This document shows positions 1-9,240 of a stretch of 64,000 nt of DNA, piece after piece. Numbering within the stretch: position 1 is the stretch's first letter; every line of letters starts with the position of its first letter. A model generated the notes under the pieces. The model was not told the DNA's origin. It was given only the letters and a program-made list of their open reading frames with translations, and searched no databases. The translations under genes and the position numbers were made by a program. The DNA comes from Desulfovibrio ferrophilus (lineage in GTDB: Bacteria; Desulfobacterota; Desulfovibrionia; Desulfovibrionales; Desulfovibrionaceae), in the NCBI RefSeq assembly GCF_003966735.1, contig NZ_AP017378.1, forward strand, positions 2,438,905 to 2,502,904, written 5' to 3'.

Positions 1-424
1 CCTGATTCAGACAGCCCACCAGTTTGCCATCCAGAATCAGCGGAGCCACGGCAATGGAACGAAGTCCCTGTGGGGCAGGAGTGGGGAGCAGCGCATCAAA
101 CAGATGCAAGGAACGATTTTCCAGAATCGGACTCTTGCGGTCCTGCAGCAGAGAGAGTGCAGCATCGCCATCCACCAGGGCCAACTGCTCGCGCAGTTCA
201 CCCGAAGCATCCAGATTGTCCAGCATTGCCGCCAACTCACCATCGCGGATGATGGATATCCAGACATGGGGAATATCGAATTTGGTTTTGATCAGGGAGA
301 CCAGACGCGCGAACAGAGCTTCAAAATCCAGGATGGTCAAGACTTCCGTCTCGATCTCGAAGAATTTTCGGCAGATCTCTTCATTGCGCTTCAGAACCGC
401 ATAAATCTGCTTTGCGTCGCTCAT
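1..424 (-). CDS. GAF/DUF484-like protein, N-terminal part (cut by window edge)
   Basis: The reverse strand is open from an ATG at 424-422 to the left edge, giving 141 codons without a stop. A good ribosome site (AGGGAGG) lies about nine bases before the ATG. The protein starts MSDAKQIYAVLKRNEEICRK. It has a helical N-terminus and then a stretch with the pattern of a GAF-type sensory fold: an ILDFEALFARLVSLI helix, a PHVWISII strand and an APLILDGKLVGCLNQ strand. This resembles the DUF484/GAF family. The ligand is unknown and the C-terminus is missing, so any output domain cannot be judged. A weak terminator separates it from the acyl-CoA ligase operon upstream. Confidence 0.7.
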   Translation of the reverse strand, partial: MSDAKQIYAVLKRNEEICRKFFEIETEVLTILDFEALFARLVSLIKTKFDIPHVWISIIRDGELAAMLDNLDASGELREQLALVDGDAALSLLQDRKSPILENRSLHLFDALLPTPAPQGLRSIAVAPLILDGKLVGCLNQ

Positions 425-501
425 CCTGAACGCCTCCCTGACAATTGCGGGAAATCTCCGCCCAACTCTAAAGATTTTCAGGAGTATCTCTCATCATTTT
501 C

Positions 502-538
502 AAAATAGCAAGGCGGCGAAGATTTCTCCCCGCCGCCC
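502..538 (-). terminator. Probable terminator of the acyl-CoA ligase operon
   Basis: The arms GGCGGCG and CGCCGCC pair around a 12-base loop (512-518 with 531-537). On the minus strand the hairpin is followed by TTGCTATTTTG, a weak T-rich tail. It lies just past the stop codon of the ligase gene at 568. Confidence 0.45.
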
Positions 539-567
539 TACACGATTCATACTATAGATAGCTATAA

Positions 568-2211
568 TTACACGCTTTTCATGTCCTGGTCGCGGATTTC
601 TGCACGCTTAATCTTGCCGGAGATGGTCTTGGGCAGCTCAGCAACATACGCGATCACCCGAGGATACTTGTACGGGGCAGTGACCTTCTTGACGTGGTTC
701 TGCAACTCCTTGGTCAGTTCATCGGTCCCCTCAAATCCCGAGGCCAAAACAATGGTCGCCTTGACGGCCTGGCCTCTTACATCGTCGGGAACGCCAGTGA
801 CTGCGGCTTCCACCACAGCCTCGTGGGAAATGAGTGCGCTTTCCACCTCAAAGGGTCCGATGCGATAGCCGGAGCTCTTGATCAGGTCATCCACCCGTCC
901 CATGAACCAGTAGTACCCATCCTCATCACGCCAGGCCTTGTCACCGGTGTGGTAATAACCGCCCTCCATGGCGTTGGCAGTTTTCTCCGGCTCGTCGAGA
1001 TACTCGCTGAACAGTCCGAGTACGGGCTCCTCACCGAGGCGAATACAGATTTCACCTTCCTCGCCGGACCCCACTTCATTGCCCTCGCCGTCCAGCAGTA
1101 CCACGTCCCAACCGGGGGTGGGCTTGCCGATGGAGCCGGGCTTGGCCTCCATGAACGGGAAAGTGGCAATCTGCAGCGTGGTCTCGGTCTGGCCATAGCC
1201 CTCGTAAATGGGCAGGCCCACAATACGCTGCCAGTCTTCGAACACGCTGGTGTTCAGCAGCTCACCCGCGGTGGTGCAGTGCCTGAGCTTGGTCAGATCA
1301 TACTTCCCAAGATCCTCACGGATCAAAAAGCGATAAATGGTCGGAGGTGCGCAGAAGGTGGTCACTCCCTCACGGGCCACGACTCCCAACAAATCTGCCG
1401 GGGTGAACTTGCCCCGGAAATCATAGACGAACACGGCAGCACCGGCCATCCACTGGCCATACATCTTGCCCCACACGGCTTTGCCCCACCCCGTGTCAGC
1501 CACGGTCAGGTGCACATCACCGGGTTCCAGGTCATGCCAGTAGGCACCGGTCACGTAGTGTCCGATGGGATAGTGATGGTTGTGCATGACCATCTTCGGA
1601 GGCCCGGTGGTGCCCGACGAGAAGAAGATCAGCAGTGGATCAGCACCACAGGCGGCGTCATCGGGACGGGGGAACACATCCGCAGCCGTAGCGCAGATGG
1701 TGTCGTAGTGGCTCCAGCCCGACAGCAGCATGCCCGGACCGGTCTGGACCAGGACCTTGAGCCCCGGACTTTCGGCGCGTGCGGCGTCCACAGTGGCTGC
1801 AACGGAATCCTCACAGACAACGGCGGAGATATTGCCTGTGGCCACCCGATAGACGATGTCCTTGGTAGTCAGCAGATTCGGAGAGGGAACGCCCACTGCG
1901 CCCAGGCGATGCAGGGCCAGCATGGTTACCCAGAATTCGATGCGCCGATACAGAATGATCATCACGCGATCGCCTTTGCCCACGCCCTGCTCTTTCAGGG
2001 CATTGGCCAGACGGCAGGAGGCAGTTGCCAGCCAGTGGAAGTCGTATTCCCGGCGGTACCCATCCGGTCCGATGTGAACAATGGCCTTGCGCTCGGGGTC
2101 CTCGGCTGCAATGGCGTCAAGGATGTCGAAGGAGAAGTTGAAATTCTCGGGGACCTCGGGGGCATAGGCGCTGATAAATTCTTCGTAGCTTGCGGGTTTG
2201 AGCTTGTTCAT
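568..2211 (-). CDS. AMP-forming acyl-CoA ligase (acetyl/medium-chain acyl-CoA synthetase-like)
   Basis: The 547-residue protein belongs to the ANL (AMP-binding) superfamily, which activates a carboxylic acid with ATP to an acyl-adenylate and then forms the CoA thioester. The phosphate-binding loop FFSSGTTGPPKM is at about residues 197-207. The C-terminal signature PKTISGKIKR carries the catalytic Lys at about 533. Sequence style is closest to acetyl- or medium-chain acyl-CoA synthetases; the substrate cannot be read. I chose the ATG at 2211 because AGAGGAGCC sits immediately before it; an in-frame ATG at 2247 has no such site. It is the last gene of a four-gene minus-strand unit and follows its paired cupin regulator by about 90 bases. 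No signal peptide, so cytoplasmic. Confidence 0.88.
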   Translation of the reverse strand: MNKLKPASYEEFISAYAPEVPENFNFSFDILDAIAAEDPERKAIVHIGPDGYRREYDFHWLATASCRLANALKEQGVGKGDRVMIILYRRIEFWVTMLALHRLGAVGVPSPNLLTTKDIVYRVATGNISAVVCEDSVAATVDAARAESPGLKVLVQTGPGMLLSGWSHYDTICATAADVFPRPDDAACGADPLLIFFSSGTTGPPKMVMHNHHYPIGHYVTGAYWHDLEPGDVHLTVADTGWGKAVWGKMYGQWMAGAAVFVYDFRGKFTPADLLGVVAREGVTTFCAPPTIYRFLIREDLGKYDLTKLRHCTTAGELLNTSVFEDWQRIVGLPIYEGYGQTETTLQIATFPFMEAKPGSIGKPTPGWDVVLLDGEGNEVGSGEEGEICIRLGEEPVLGLFSEYLDEPEKTANAMEGGYYHTGDKAWRDEDGYYWFMGRVDDLIKSSGYRIGPFEVESALISHEAVVEAAVTGVPDDVRGQAVKATIVLASGFEGTDELTKELQNHVKKVTAPYKYPRVIAYVAELPKTISGKIKRAEIRDQDMKSV

Positions 2212-2300
2212 GGCTCCTCTCATTGGATATGGGTTCGTGGAATTCATACTTGGTCGTCAATGAATCAAAGCGAGGCGCTCCGCCGGGCCCGGCAGCGCGC

Positions 2301-2852
2301 CTAGATAATGACGTCGATGAATTCCGCGTCCTTCCCGTCGAGAGCACGCAGGGAATGTGGGGTATGAGAGCTGAAATACAGGCTATCGCCCGGTTCCAGA
2401 ATCACTGGGTTACCGTCGAGCATCAGCTCCAGACGCCCTTCCAGCATATAGATGAATTCCTGACCGGAATGGGTCACGGCCTTGACTTCATCGGCCTTCT
2501 TGGCGGGCACGCGAATCTTGAAGGGTTCCATCTTGCGGCCAGTGAACTTGTAGGCAAGGCTCTTGTAGTCGTAATCCTTGCGACGCTCCACCGACAGTCC
2601 CTCGCCAGCCTTGACCAGTGAGAAGTTCGTCAGATGGGCTTCTGCCCCGGAAATGAGCACCGTCAGGTCCACACCGCATTCCTGAGCCACCTTGAACAAA
2701 TAGCTCACCGGAATCTCCATGACACCGGATTCGTAGGCAGCCACGGTCTCCGGTTCCACGGATAACTTGGCTGCCAGGTCCTCCACGGAGAGGTCCAATG
2801 CATCGCGCAGACCTGCCAGGCGAGGCGCAATTTCCTTGTATGCCTGTTCCAT
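2301..2852 (-). CDS. XRE-family regulator with C-terminal cupin domain (second copy)
   Basis: The 183-residue protein has an N-terminal helix-turn-helix of the XRE/Cro type (about residues 8-65; LSVEDLAAKLSVEPETVAAY) and a C-terminal cupin_2 barrel (about 110-180; GQEFIYMLEGRLEL, then LEPGDSLYFSSHTPHSLRA). The family senses a small ligand through the cupin and controls adjacent metabolic genes. The ATG at 2852 is preceded by GGAGGAGGAT, so the longer in-frame reading to 2978 is unlikely. It sits between two acyl-CoA ligases and precedes the one at 568-2211. Its cognate ligand is probably a carboxylic acid or acyl-CoA used by the adjacent ligase (inference). It is a paralogue of the regulator at 4606-5172. 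Confidence 0.85.
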   Translation of the reverse strand: MEQAYKEIAPRLAGLRDALDLSVEDLAAKLSVEPETVAAYESGVMEIPVSYLFKVAQECGVDLTVLISGAEAHLTNFSLVKAGEGLSVERRKDYDYKSLAYKFTGRKMEPFKIRVPAKKADEVKAVTHSGQEFIYMLEGRLELMLDGNPVILEPGDSLYFSSHTPHSLRALDGKDAEFIDVII

Positions 2853-2943
2853 ATCCTCCTCCTTCGTCTTGTCGGTCCCGGAGCAGCTGACGCCGCCGCC
2901 CCGGACCGTAATTCTCAATGGTCTCCGCAACTGCCCTACGCGC

Positions 2944-4596
2944 TTAGGCGTCGGGGAACAACTCGGCCCCCATATCACGCAGCTTGTACTTCTGAATCTT
3001 GCCGCTGGCGGTCATGGGATATTGCTCGAGAAACACCACGTAGCGGGGAATCTTGTGGAAGGCGATCTTGTCCTTGCAGAAGCCCTGCACATCCTTGGGG
3101 GTCAATTCCACCCCTTCCTTCTGGATGATAAAGGCCCCGATCTCCTCGCCGTACTTGCGGCTGGGGATACCAGCCACCTGCACGTCGGAAATGCCTTCCA
3201 TATTATACAGGAACTCTTCGATTTCGCGGGGATAGATATTCTCTCCGCCACGAATGATCATGTCCTTCAAGCGTCCGGTGATGGCCACATAGCCGTCCTC
3301 GTCCATCACGCCCAGGTCGCCTGAATGCAGCCAACCATCAGCGTCGATGGCCTGTTCCGTGGCCTCGGGCATGTTGTAGTACCCCTTCATCACCAGATAG
3401 CCCCGGGTGCAGACTTCACCCTGCACACCGCTTGCGCACTGATCACCCGTTTCGGGGTCCTTGATGAGTACTTCCACGGCGGGCATGGCCCGGCCCACGC
3501 TCTCGGTACGCCGACGAATATCGTCGTCCATGCGAGTCTGGGTCATGACCGGAGAGGACTCGGTCAGGCCGTAGCAGATGGTGATGTCCTTCATGTACAT
3601 CTGATCCATGACCTGCTTCATGACCCTGACCGGACAGGGTGAGCCAGCCATGATGCCAGTGCGCAAGGAGGAGAAATCGAAGTCCTTAAACCTATCGTGC
3701 TGCAACACGGCAATGAACATGGTGGGCACACCGTAGAGTGCCGTACACTTCTCACGCTCCACGCTCTTCATGACCAGCAAGGGATCGAACTTCTCCAGGA
3801 TGACCATGGCCGTTCCATGGGTGGTGGCAGCCAGCACTCCCAGTACGCAACCAAAGCAGTGGAATAGAGGCACAGGCAGACACAAACGGTCCTGCTCGGT
3901 GAAACCCTGATTCTCACCGATCCAGTAGCCGTTGTTGCCGATGGACTTGTGGGTCAGCATGACCCCTTTGGGGAAGCCGGTGGTACCAGAGGTATACTGC
4001 ATATTGACCACATCGTCGGGATGCAGGCCGGCCTGGCGTTCGGCGTACTGCTCGTCGGTGATCATCTTGCCCAGGGCCACGACCTCGGGCACGGAATACA
4101 TGCCTCGGTGCTTCTGCGGCCCAAGATAGGCCACCCGCTTCAGGTGCGGGAACTTCTCGGACTTGAGGGCACCGCGCTCCTGAGTCTTCAGCTCGGGCAC
4201 AAGCTCGTACATGGTGCGCACGTAGTCGGTGTCGTAGAAGCCATCCATGACAAAGATGTTTTCGCACTCGGACTGCTTGAGCAGGTAGTCCAACTCGGAA
4301 ATCTTATAGCTGGTGTTCACGGTCAGCAACACCGCACCAATCCTGGCGGTGGCAAACTGCAGGGCAACCCAGTATGGAACGTTGGTCGACCAGACCGCGA
4401 CTTTTTCACCCTTCTGCACACCCAGGGCCATCAGCCCCTTGGCAAAGCGATCAACCAGGGAGTTGAACTCACTCCAGGTCAGGCGAAAGTCACGGTCCAC
4501 ATAGACGACCGCATCCCGGTCCGGATATTTGGCGGCGGTTTCTGCCAGAATTTGGCCGAGGGTAATGTCCACGACAGCGGGGCGTTGATTCTCCAC
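2944..4596 (-). CDS. AMP-forming acyl-CoA ligase, FadD-like
   Basis: The 550-residue ANL-superfamily ligase carries the AMP-binding loop YTSGTTGFPKG (about residues 201-211), the adenylate motif YGLTESSP and the C-terminal SGKIQKYKLR with catalytic Lys533. Its style matches fatty-acyl or short/branched-chain acyl-CoA synthetases, which activate carboxylates to CoA thioesters. The start is GTG at 4596 with a GGGGGG site just before it, only nine bases after the upstream regulator's stop codon, so translation is probably coupled. It shares low identity with the other ligase in this operon, so the two probably use different acids. Cytoplasmic; no signal peptide. Confidence 0.88.
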   Translation of the reverse strand: MENQRPAVVDITLGQILAETAAKYPDRDAVVYVDRDFRLTWSEFNSLVDRFAKGLMALGVQKGEKVAVWSTNVPYWVALQFATARIGAVLLTVNTSYKISELDYLLKQSECENIFVMDGFYDTDYVRTMYELVPELKTQERGALKSEKFPHLKRVAYLGPQKHRGMYSVPEVVALGKMITDEQYAERQAGLHPDDVVNMQYTSGTTGFPKGVMLTHKSIGNNGYWIGENQGFTEQDRLCLPVPLFHCFGCVLGVLAATTHGTAMVILEKFDPLLVMKSVEREKCTALYGVPTMFIAVLQHDRFKDFDFSSLRTGIMAGSPCPVRVMKQVMDQMYMKDITICYGLTESSPVMTQTRMDDDIRRRTESVGRAMPAVEVLIKDPETGDQCASGVQGEVCTRGYLVMKGYYNMPEATEQAIDADGWLHSGDLGVMDEDGYVAITGRLKDMIIRGGENIYPREIEEFLYNMEGISDVQVAGIPSRKYGEEIGAFIIQKEGVELTPKDVQGFCKDKIAFHKIPRYVVFLEQYPMTASGKIQKYKLRDMGAELFPDA

Positions 4597-4605
4597 AATT
4601 CCCCC

Positions 4606-5172
4606 CTAGAACGGCACGTAGACGACGGCGTAGATTTCGGCAGGGCCGGGGCCCTTGCTGCCCACGTGATGCGGCACCACCGAATTGTAATACATACTGT
4701 CGCCGGGAGTCAGGATATGCACCTCCTGACCATAGCGCAGCACCACCTCGCCAGACATGACAACGACAAACTCTTCGCCCTCGTGGGAGGACATCTCGGG
4801 CTCGTCGCCCTCCGGCTCCAGGCGGATGAAGAACGGCTCCATGTGACGGTCCGCCTTGCCCTTGCCCAGATGCTGGTAGGTCATTTCGGGATGCTTTTCG
4901 CCACTGGCCAAAGGTTCGGAATCCAGTTTGCGATCAACCAGGCGATGGATCAACGGATCATCGGTCAGCGCATCGTCAGTGAATGTCCCCAATCGAACGC
5001 CCAACGCCCGGGCAATCTTCACCAGCGGCCCCAAGGCCGGGGATGCGGTCTGATTCTCGATGGCGACGATAAACGCGGCATCAAGCCCCGTCTTTTCGGC
5101 CATTTGCTCGACGCTCAGGTCCTTGCTCTCGCGGTAGGACTTGATACGGATGCCGATCTTTCCGTTCTCCAT
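4606..5172 (-). CDS. XRE-family regulator with C-terminal cupin domain (first copy)
   Basis: The 188-residue protein has an XRE helix-turn-helix (about residues 7-60; LSVEQMAEKTGLDAAFIVAI) and a cupin domain (about 115-188; GEEFVVVMSGEVVLRYGQE, LTPGDSMYYNSVVPHHVG). AAGGAGGAGCC lies before the ATG at 5172, which rules out the longer reading to 5316. It is the first gene of the regulator-ligase-regulator-ligase operon. A 14-base perfect palindrome sits about 170 bases upstream beside a TATAAT box and is a candidate binding site for this protein or its paralogue. The pairing suggests substrate-responsive control of acyl-CoA synthesis. Confidence 0.85.
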   Translation of the reverse strand: MENGKIGIRIKSYRESKDLSVEQMAEKTGLDAAFIVAIENQTASPALGPLVKIARALGVRLGTFTDDALTDDPLIHRLVDRKLDSEPLASGEKHPEMTYQHLGKGKADRHMEPFFIRLEPEGDEPEMSSHEGEEFVVVMSGEVVLRYGQEVHILTPGDSMYYNSVVPHHVGSKGPGPAEIYAVVYVPF

Positions 5173-5342
5173 TGGCTCCTCCTTTTCGCAAACAGGGGCA
5201 GGCCAACAGGTGCCCCATGATGTTGGTGACGAAGACAGGAAAAGCCCGCCAAACAAGGCTTGGCATTCCCGTAGCGCGACACCATACGGAAACTGGAGGA
5301 AACGCGCAATACGCAACGATCTTGAACAGTTAATAGATCATA

Positions 5343-5366
5343 TGTAATATATTACAGGAGATTATA
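5343..5366 (-). promoter_or_regulatory. Operator-like palindrome next to a -10 box, upstream of the regulator/ligase operon
   Basis: TGTAATATATTACA at 5343-5356 is a perfect 14-base palindrome. Reading the minus strand, TATAAT (5366-5361) precedes it, so a start site would fall inside the palindrome. No convincing -35 box is visible. The site lies between the M23 gene stop (5383) and the first regulator (5172). Confidence 0.4.
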
Positions 5367-5382
5367 AAGAAGAATGGAGAGA

Positions 5383-6393
5383 TTATCGAGAGACCGTTGC
5401 CCGGTTCGAGGAGTCAATGACAACGCCCTCACCATCAGGATTGGAGCGCCGGAGAATGAACCGCCCCACATATTCTCCGACCGGCCAATTGCTGTTGCCC
5501 CGCTTGCTGCCCACATACTGGAAGAACTGCACCTTGGACCGCTTCATCCTCTGCGCATGGCGTGCCAGCACCCTGCCCTCCGGTCCGGTCAATGCGAATT
5601 CCAAGCGATCGCCTTCGAGCAAGCCAGCCACTCGAATCCAAAAGACCAGGGCCTCACTCTCAGGCGCAAACACGGTTTTGCGGTGCATTCGCCGAGCCAC
5701 CTCGTCACGGGAAGGAGGCGTGGCGGCAAAACCCGATCCCAGTAACCGAGTTGGCTCATAGGGCAGCAGGCTCAAGGCCTGTTCTGTCCACAAGGGGTCA
5801 TCTCCCAGCGCGCACTCCGGGTCATCGGCCACACCAATAAATGGATCAACCGCTTTCCCTCGGACACGAACCGAAAATTCCAGGTGAGGAAATTCCGTAC
5901 GCCCAGAAAGTCCCACAAGGCCGAGGACATCTCCTGCACGAACGCGCTGCCCGGAGCGAACTCGCACACTGCCTTTTCTGAGATGACTGTACTGGGTCTC
6001 AACGCCCGCCCCATGAGAAATCACCACGGAATTGCCTGCAAAACGATCCCCCAGTGCGTCCAACCCGATTTCATTGACGCTCACGTCGTCCATGCCATCA
6101 CGAGTGGCCCTCACCGTACCCGGAGCAGCGGCGAGCACAGGAATGCCCTCTTCCATCTGCACCAGGTCGCGAACACGAAAGTCAGTCCCCGTATGTCCAT
6201 CGTAGGAGAGTCGACCACACGCATAGTCCCCGTACTCCGCCCCTGGGACATGATCGAAATACTGCTGAATGAAGCAATCGCTGCGCATGTCACAGTCCAA
6301 AGGCAACTCGAACTGCAGCGTTTCTGCCGACGCTGCCCCCCACAACATCACAACAATCAGGCAACCCAAGGCCGTAGCCAAGACCTTTGTCAT
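5383..6393 (-). CDS. M23-type (LytM-fold) metallopeptidase, exported, with an altered zinc motif
   Basis: The protein is 336 residues from the ATG at 6393; an in-frame ATG at 6426 would place extra residues before the signal peptide. A signal peptide (to about ASA, residue 23) implies export. The M23 core has the HxxxD motif (His67, Asp71 in DGHTGTDF), a SHL histidine (137) and FPHLEF in place of the usual HxH, so Glu172 stands where the third zinc ligand is normally His. M23 enzymes cut peptidoglycan cross-bridges. The C-terminal 130 residues form a beta-rich extension. It may be an active variant or a non-enzymatic LytM protein that binds or regulates cell-wall enzymes. It faces the FapA-like gene across a 175-base divergent gap. 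Confidence 0.8.
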   Translation of the reverse strand: MTKVLATALGCLIVVMLWGAASAETLQFELPLDCDMRSDCFIQQYFDHVPGAEYGDYACGRLSYDGHTGTDFRVRDLVQMEEGIPVLAAAPGTVRATRDGMDDVSVNEIGLDALGDRFAGNSVVISHGAGVETQYSHLRKGSVRVRSGQRVRAGDVLGLVGLSGRTEFPHLEFSVRVRGKAVDPFIGVADDPECALGDDPLWTEQALSLLPYEPTRLLGSGFAATPPSRDEVARRMHRKTVFAPESEALVFWIRVAGLLEGDRLEFALTGPEGRVLARHAQRMKRSKVQFFQYVGSKRGNSNWPVGEYVGRFILRRSNPDGEGVVIDSSNRATVSR

Positions 6394-6568
6394 TGCGAAA
6401 GGGGTATGGAGTTGGGGAACCAGCATCAGTTCAATATAGCGTACTTGGACTCGGCATGAAAGCCCCCGGAGTCACGGTGATGATTGCCAATCCTTATGAC
6501 AACGTGTAGATTTTATGTCAGGTCCACCTCACCGGGAATCAGGACCAAACTCGGGGGAGTCACACCGC

Positions 6569-8478
6569 ATGAGCGAAGATCCACAATCGGACCAGTCCAG
6601 CCAGACGGGGTCTGCGCTGACCATTTCCATCTCGGAAGATGGCATGACTGCGGTTATCGAAGCCTATACTCCAACGGGCTCCGACACCCCCCCCTCTCTG
6701 CACAAGCCCTCCATGACGCCATGCGCCAAGCCGGAATCATCAACCCCGATGGCCCGCTGGCAGACAAAGTCCTGCTCAAAGCCCGGCTCAAGAAGGACAT
6801 CACGGGCATGGTCGTCGCCCAAGGCAAACCACCAACCGATGCCAGCGATGCCAGAATCGAATTCAAGGGAGACATGGCCTACCCTGTCTTCCACGGTGAT
6901 GTCATCGCAGAGTTGATTCCTCCCGGCAAACCGGCTCCAGGCACCTCGGTGACCGGTGCGCCCATTCTCGCGAAGTCGGACCGCAAGCCTGCCGAAATCC
7001 ATATCGAAGAATCTTCCGGGGCAGTCCTCAACGAAGAAACCATGGAGATCAGTGCCAAGGGCTATGGACTGGTGGACTACCGCAAGAAGAAACTGATCAT
7101 CAAGCCGCTATTCAAGATCGCCTCCAACAGGCTAAAGATTTCAGGCACCATCTACCCTCAGACATTTCAGGGAACCCCCATTTCCGTGGACATGGTCAAG
7201 CGCGACCTCTGGTCCATGGGGGTGCGCACACTAGCGGAGGCTCCCCTGGCCAAGGCCATTTCCAAGGCCGAACGAACGGGCGAATCTCAGGACGGGGTAA
7301 CCGTAGCCAAGGGCAAGGCCCCGATTCATGGTGAAGATGGACGCTTCGAACTGGCGTTCATCGGAGCACAGGAAGCCATGGCCGAGGATGACTCCCATGT
7401 GGTCGACCCCCGTGAACGCAGCAAATTCGAGCCCATCAAGGAAGGCACACTGATCGGGCGATTGATCCCACCTCGGGAAGGCCACTTCGGGCGTGACGTA
7501 TTTGGTGAAGATCTGGTGCCCCGCAAAGGCCGCCCCGCCGAGGTCTATGCCGGAGAAAACGTCGATGTCACAGCCGACGGCGTGGAATTCAGCTCAGCCA
7601 TTGCGGGCATGATCACCTGGGACAAGAACCGGGTTTCCGTACTGGAAATGGTCCACATCACAGGCGACATCAGTTACGCCTCGGGCAACCTGCGACTGGA
7701 AAACGGTTCCGTCCTCATCGACGGTTCAATTCGCGACGGATTCAAAGTCACGGCTCCCGGAGATATTTTCGCAGGGATGGCCATTGAAAGCGCCCATGTC
7801 AGCGCCGGGGCCAATATTGGCGTCAAGGGCGGTATCGTCATGAAGGGCGAGGGCAAGGTTCGCGCCAAGGGCGACGTCTCCTGCAACTTCGCTGAAAACG
7901 CCCTCATCGAGGCCGACGGTGACATCAACGTGGCCCACAACCTTTCCACCAGCGTGGTCACTGCCAAGGGACGTGTGGTTTGCATCAAGGGCAAAGGCAT
8001 TATCCTCGGTGGAGTCACTGAGGCGGGCAAAGGAGTGGTCGCCAACGAGATCGGGTCGGACCTGGGGGTCAAGACCATGATCCGACTTGATGTGGGCATC
8101 GAGATCGGGGGCATCGACAAGCTCATTGCCGAACGCAAGACGCTTCGTGAACAGAAATCACAGATCGACGGAGCCCTTGGCACCGAATCTCCCAAGGCTC
8201 TGCTGGAACGCACCCCCGCCGGCAAGCGGCGCGACGTGGCCGAAATCATCAAGAAACGCATCGGCATCGTAAATCGCATGCAGGAAATCGAGACCGCACT
8301 GCAGGAACGACGCATCGCACTGGAAGAACTGAGCCTGCTTCGCGTCAAGGTCAACCGCGTCGCCCATCCCGGCACAGTCATCATCATTGCAGACAAGAAA
8401 GTCGTCCTGCATGAACCCCAGGAAGGTCCCTGCCAGTTCTTCTACGATCCGGAGACCACTGCCATTGTCATGGAGTAA
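6569..8478 (+). pseudogene. DUF342/FapA-like protein, reading frame broken at a C8 tract
   Basis: An ATG at 6569 with GGGGGAG before it opens a frame (MSEDPQSDQSSQTG...) that continues into the FapA-like N-terminus. At a run of eight C bases (6687-6694) it goes out of frame. The remaining 590 or so codons lie in the -1 frame (PPLSAQALHDAMRQAG onward). One extra C would restore a single protein of about 636 residues. The downstream part shows the repetitive DUF342 beta-helix (GDISYASGNLRLENGSVLIDG; repeated GxVxAxGDV units) and a C-terminal coiled coil (about residues 510-590). FapA-type proteins are linked to polar flagellar assembly. The break may be sequencing error, phase variation, slippage or decay. 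Confidence 0.75.
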
Positions 8479-8487
8479 TGCCGGACG

Positions 8488-9117
8488 ATGCCACGACCAA
8501 CCGATGAATACGCCACCGTTGCCCGGCTGTACGACCCGCTGACCGGCCCATTCTTGCGGGGGATTCGACGCGCTGTGGTGTCCCTGGGACTGAGCCTGAA
8601 GGCACACGACGTCATCGACATCTGCTGCGGCACGGGTGCACAACTCATCGCCCTGAACAACGCCGGATTTTCGTGCACGGGAGTCGATCTTTCACTGCCC
8701 ATGCTGACCGTGGCCCGCCAGAAGTCTCCAGCTTCAATCGCTTACATTCACGCTGATGCCACACATCTGCCCCTGACTGACAACAACTACGATTTCGCCA
8801 TTCTGGCTTTTGCTCTGCACGAAAAGCCTGGCATCGTCCGTGAAGCCCTCCTGACCGAAACCCTGCGGGTTCTCAAACCGGGAGGCACTTTGGCCATTGC
8901 GGACTACCTTGCTCCTCGCAATCTCGCGGGACGCGTGGGCCATCTGGGCGTGACAGTATTCGAGCGCGCTGCGGGCGGTGAACATTTCCTTCTCTATCAG
9001 GAGTATCTGCAAATGGGGGGAACTCTGGGGTTGCTCGACCGGCTTGAATTGTCTGGGACGGTCACTCGCTCCTTCCATCTTGGAGCCGTCGGACTGATCA
9101 CCCTGCAAAAACAATAA
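8488..9117 (+). CDS. Class I SAM-dependent methyltransferase
   Basis: The 209-residue protein has the SAM-binding motif I VIDICCGTGAQL (about residues 42-53), an acidic residue after motif II (GVDLS), and motif IV/V regions DFAILAFALHE and RVLKPGGTLAIADY. This matches the Methyltransf_11/25 group. The substrate is unknown. It starts nine bases after the FapA-like stop codon and probably shares that transcript. No membrane segments. Confidence 0.8.
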   Translation: MPRPTDEYATVARLYDPLTGPFLRGIRRAVVSLGLSLKAHDVIDICCGTGAQLIALNNAGFSCTGVDLSLPMLTVARQKSPASIAYIHADATHLPLTDNNYDFAILAFALHEKPGIVREALLTETLRVLKPGGTLAIADYLAPRNLAGRVGHLGVTVFERAAGGEHFLLYQEYLQMGGTLGLLDRLELSGTVTRSFHLGAVGLITLQKQ

Positions 9118-9145
9118 GGACCTGCAGCACTCGCCTCAGGTCCTT
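9116..9145 (+). terminator. Hairpin at the methyltransferase stop codon
   Basis: AAGGACCTG pairs with CAGGTCCTT over 9 bp with a 12-base loop, overlapping the TAA of the methyltransferase gene. The T-rich tail is poor, so termination strength is uncertain. Confidence 0.4.
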
Positions 9146-9240
9146 GATCTGGCGAACGGGGATTCCCCCGCCCAACATGTTCTGCGATAAAACGAGACAA
9201 AAGCCCACGCCACCGGCCCCTGCCGAAAAAACATATCCCG

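Noticed and set aside
694-2304. 536-codon plus-strand open frame
   Set aside because: Antisense to the acyl-CoA ligase and rich in His and Gly from codon shadowing; no ribosome site and no recognisable domain.
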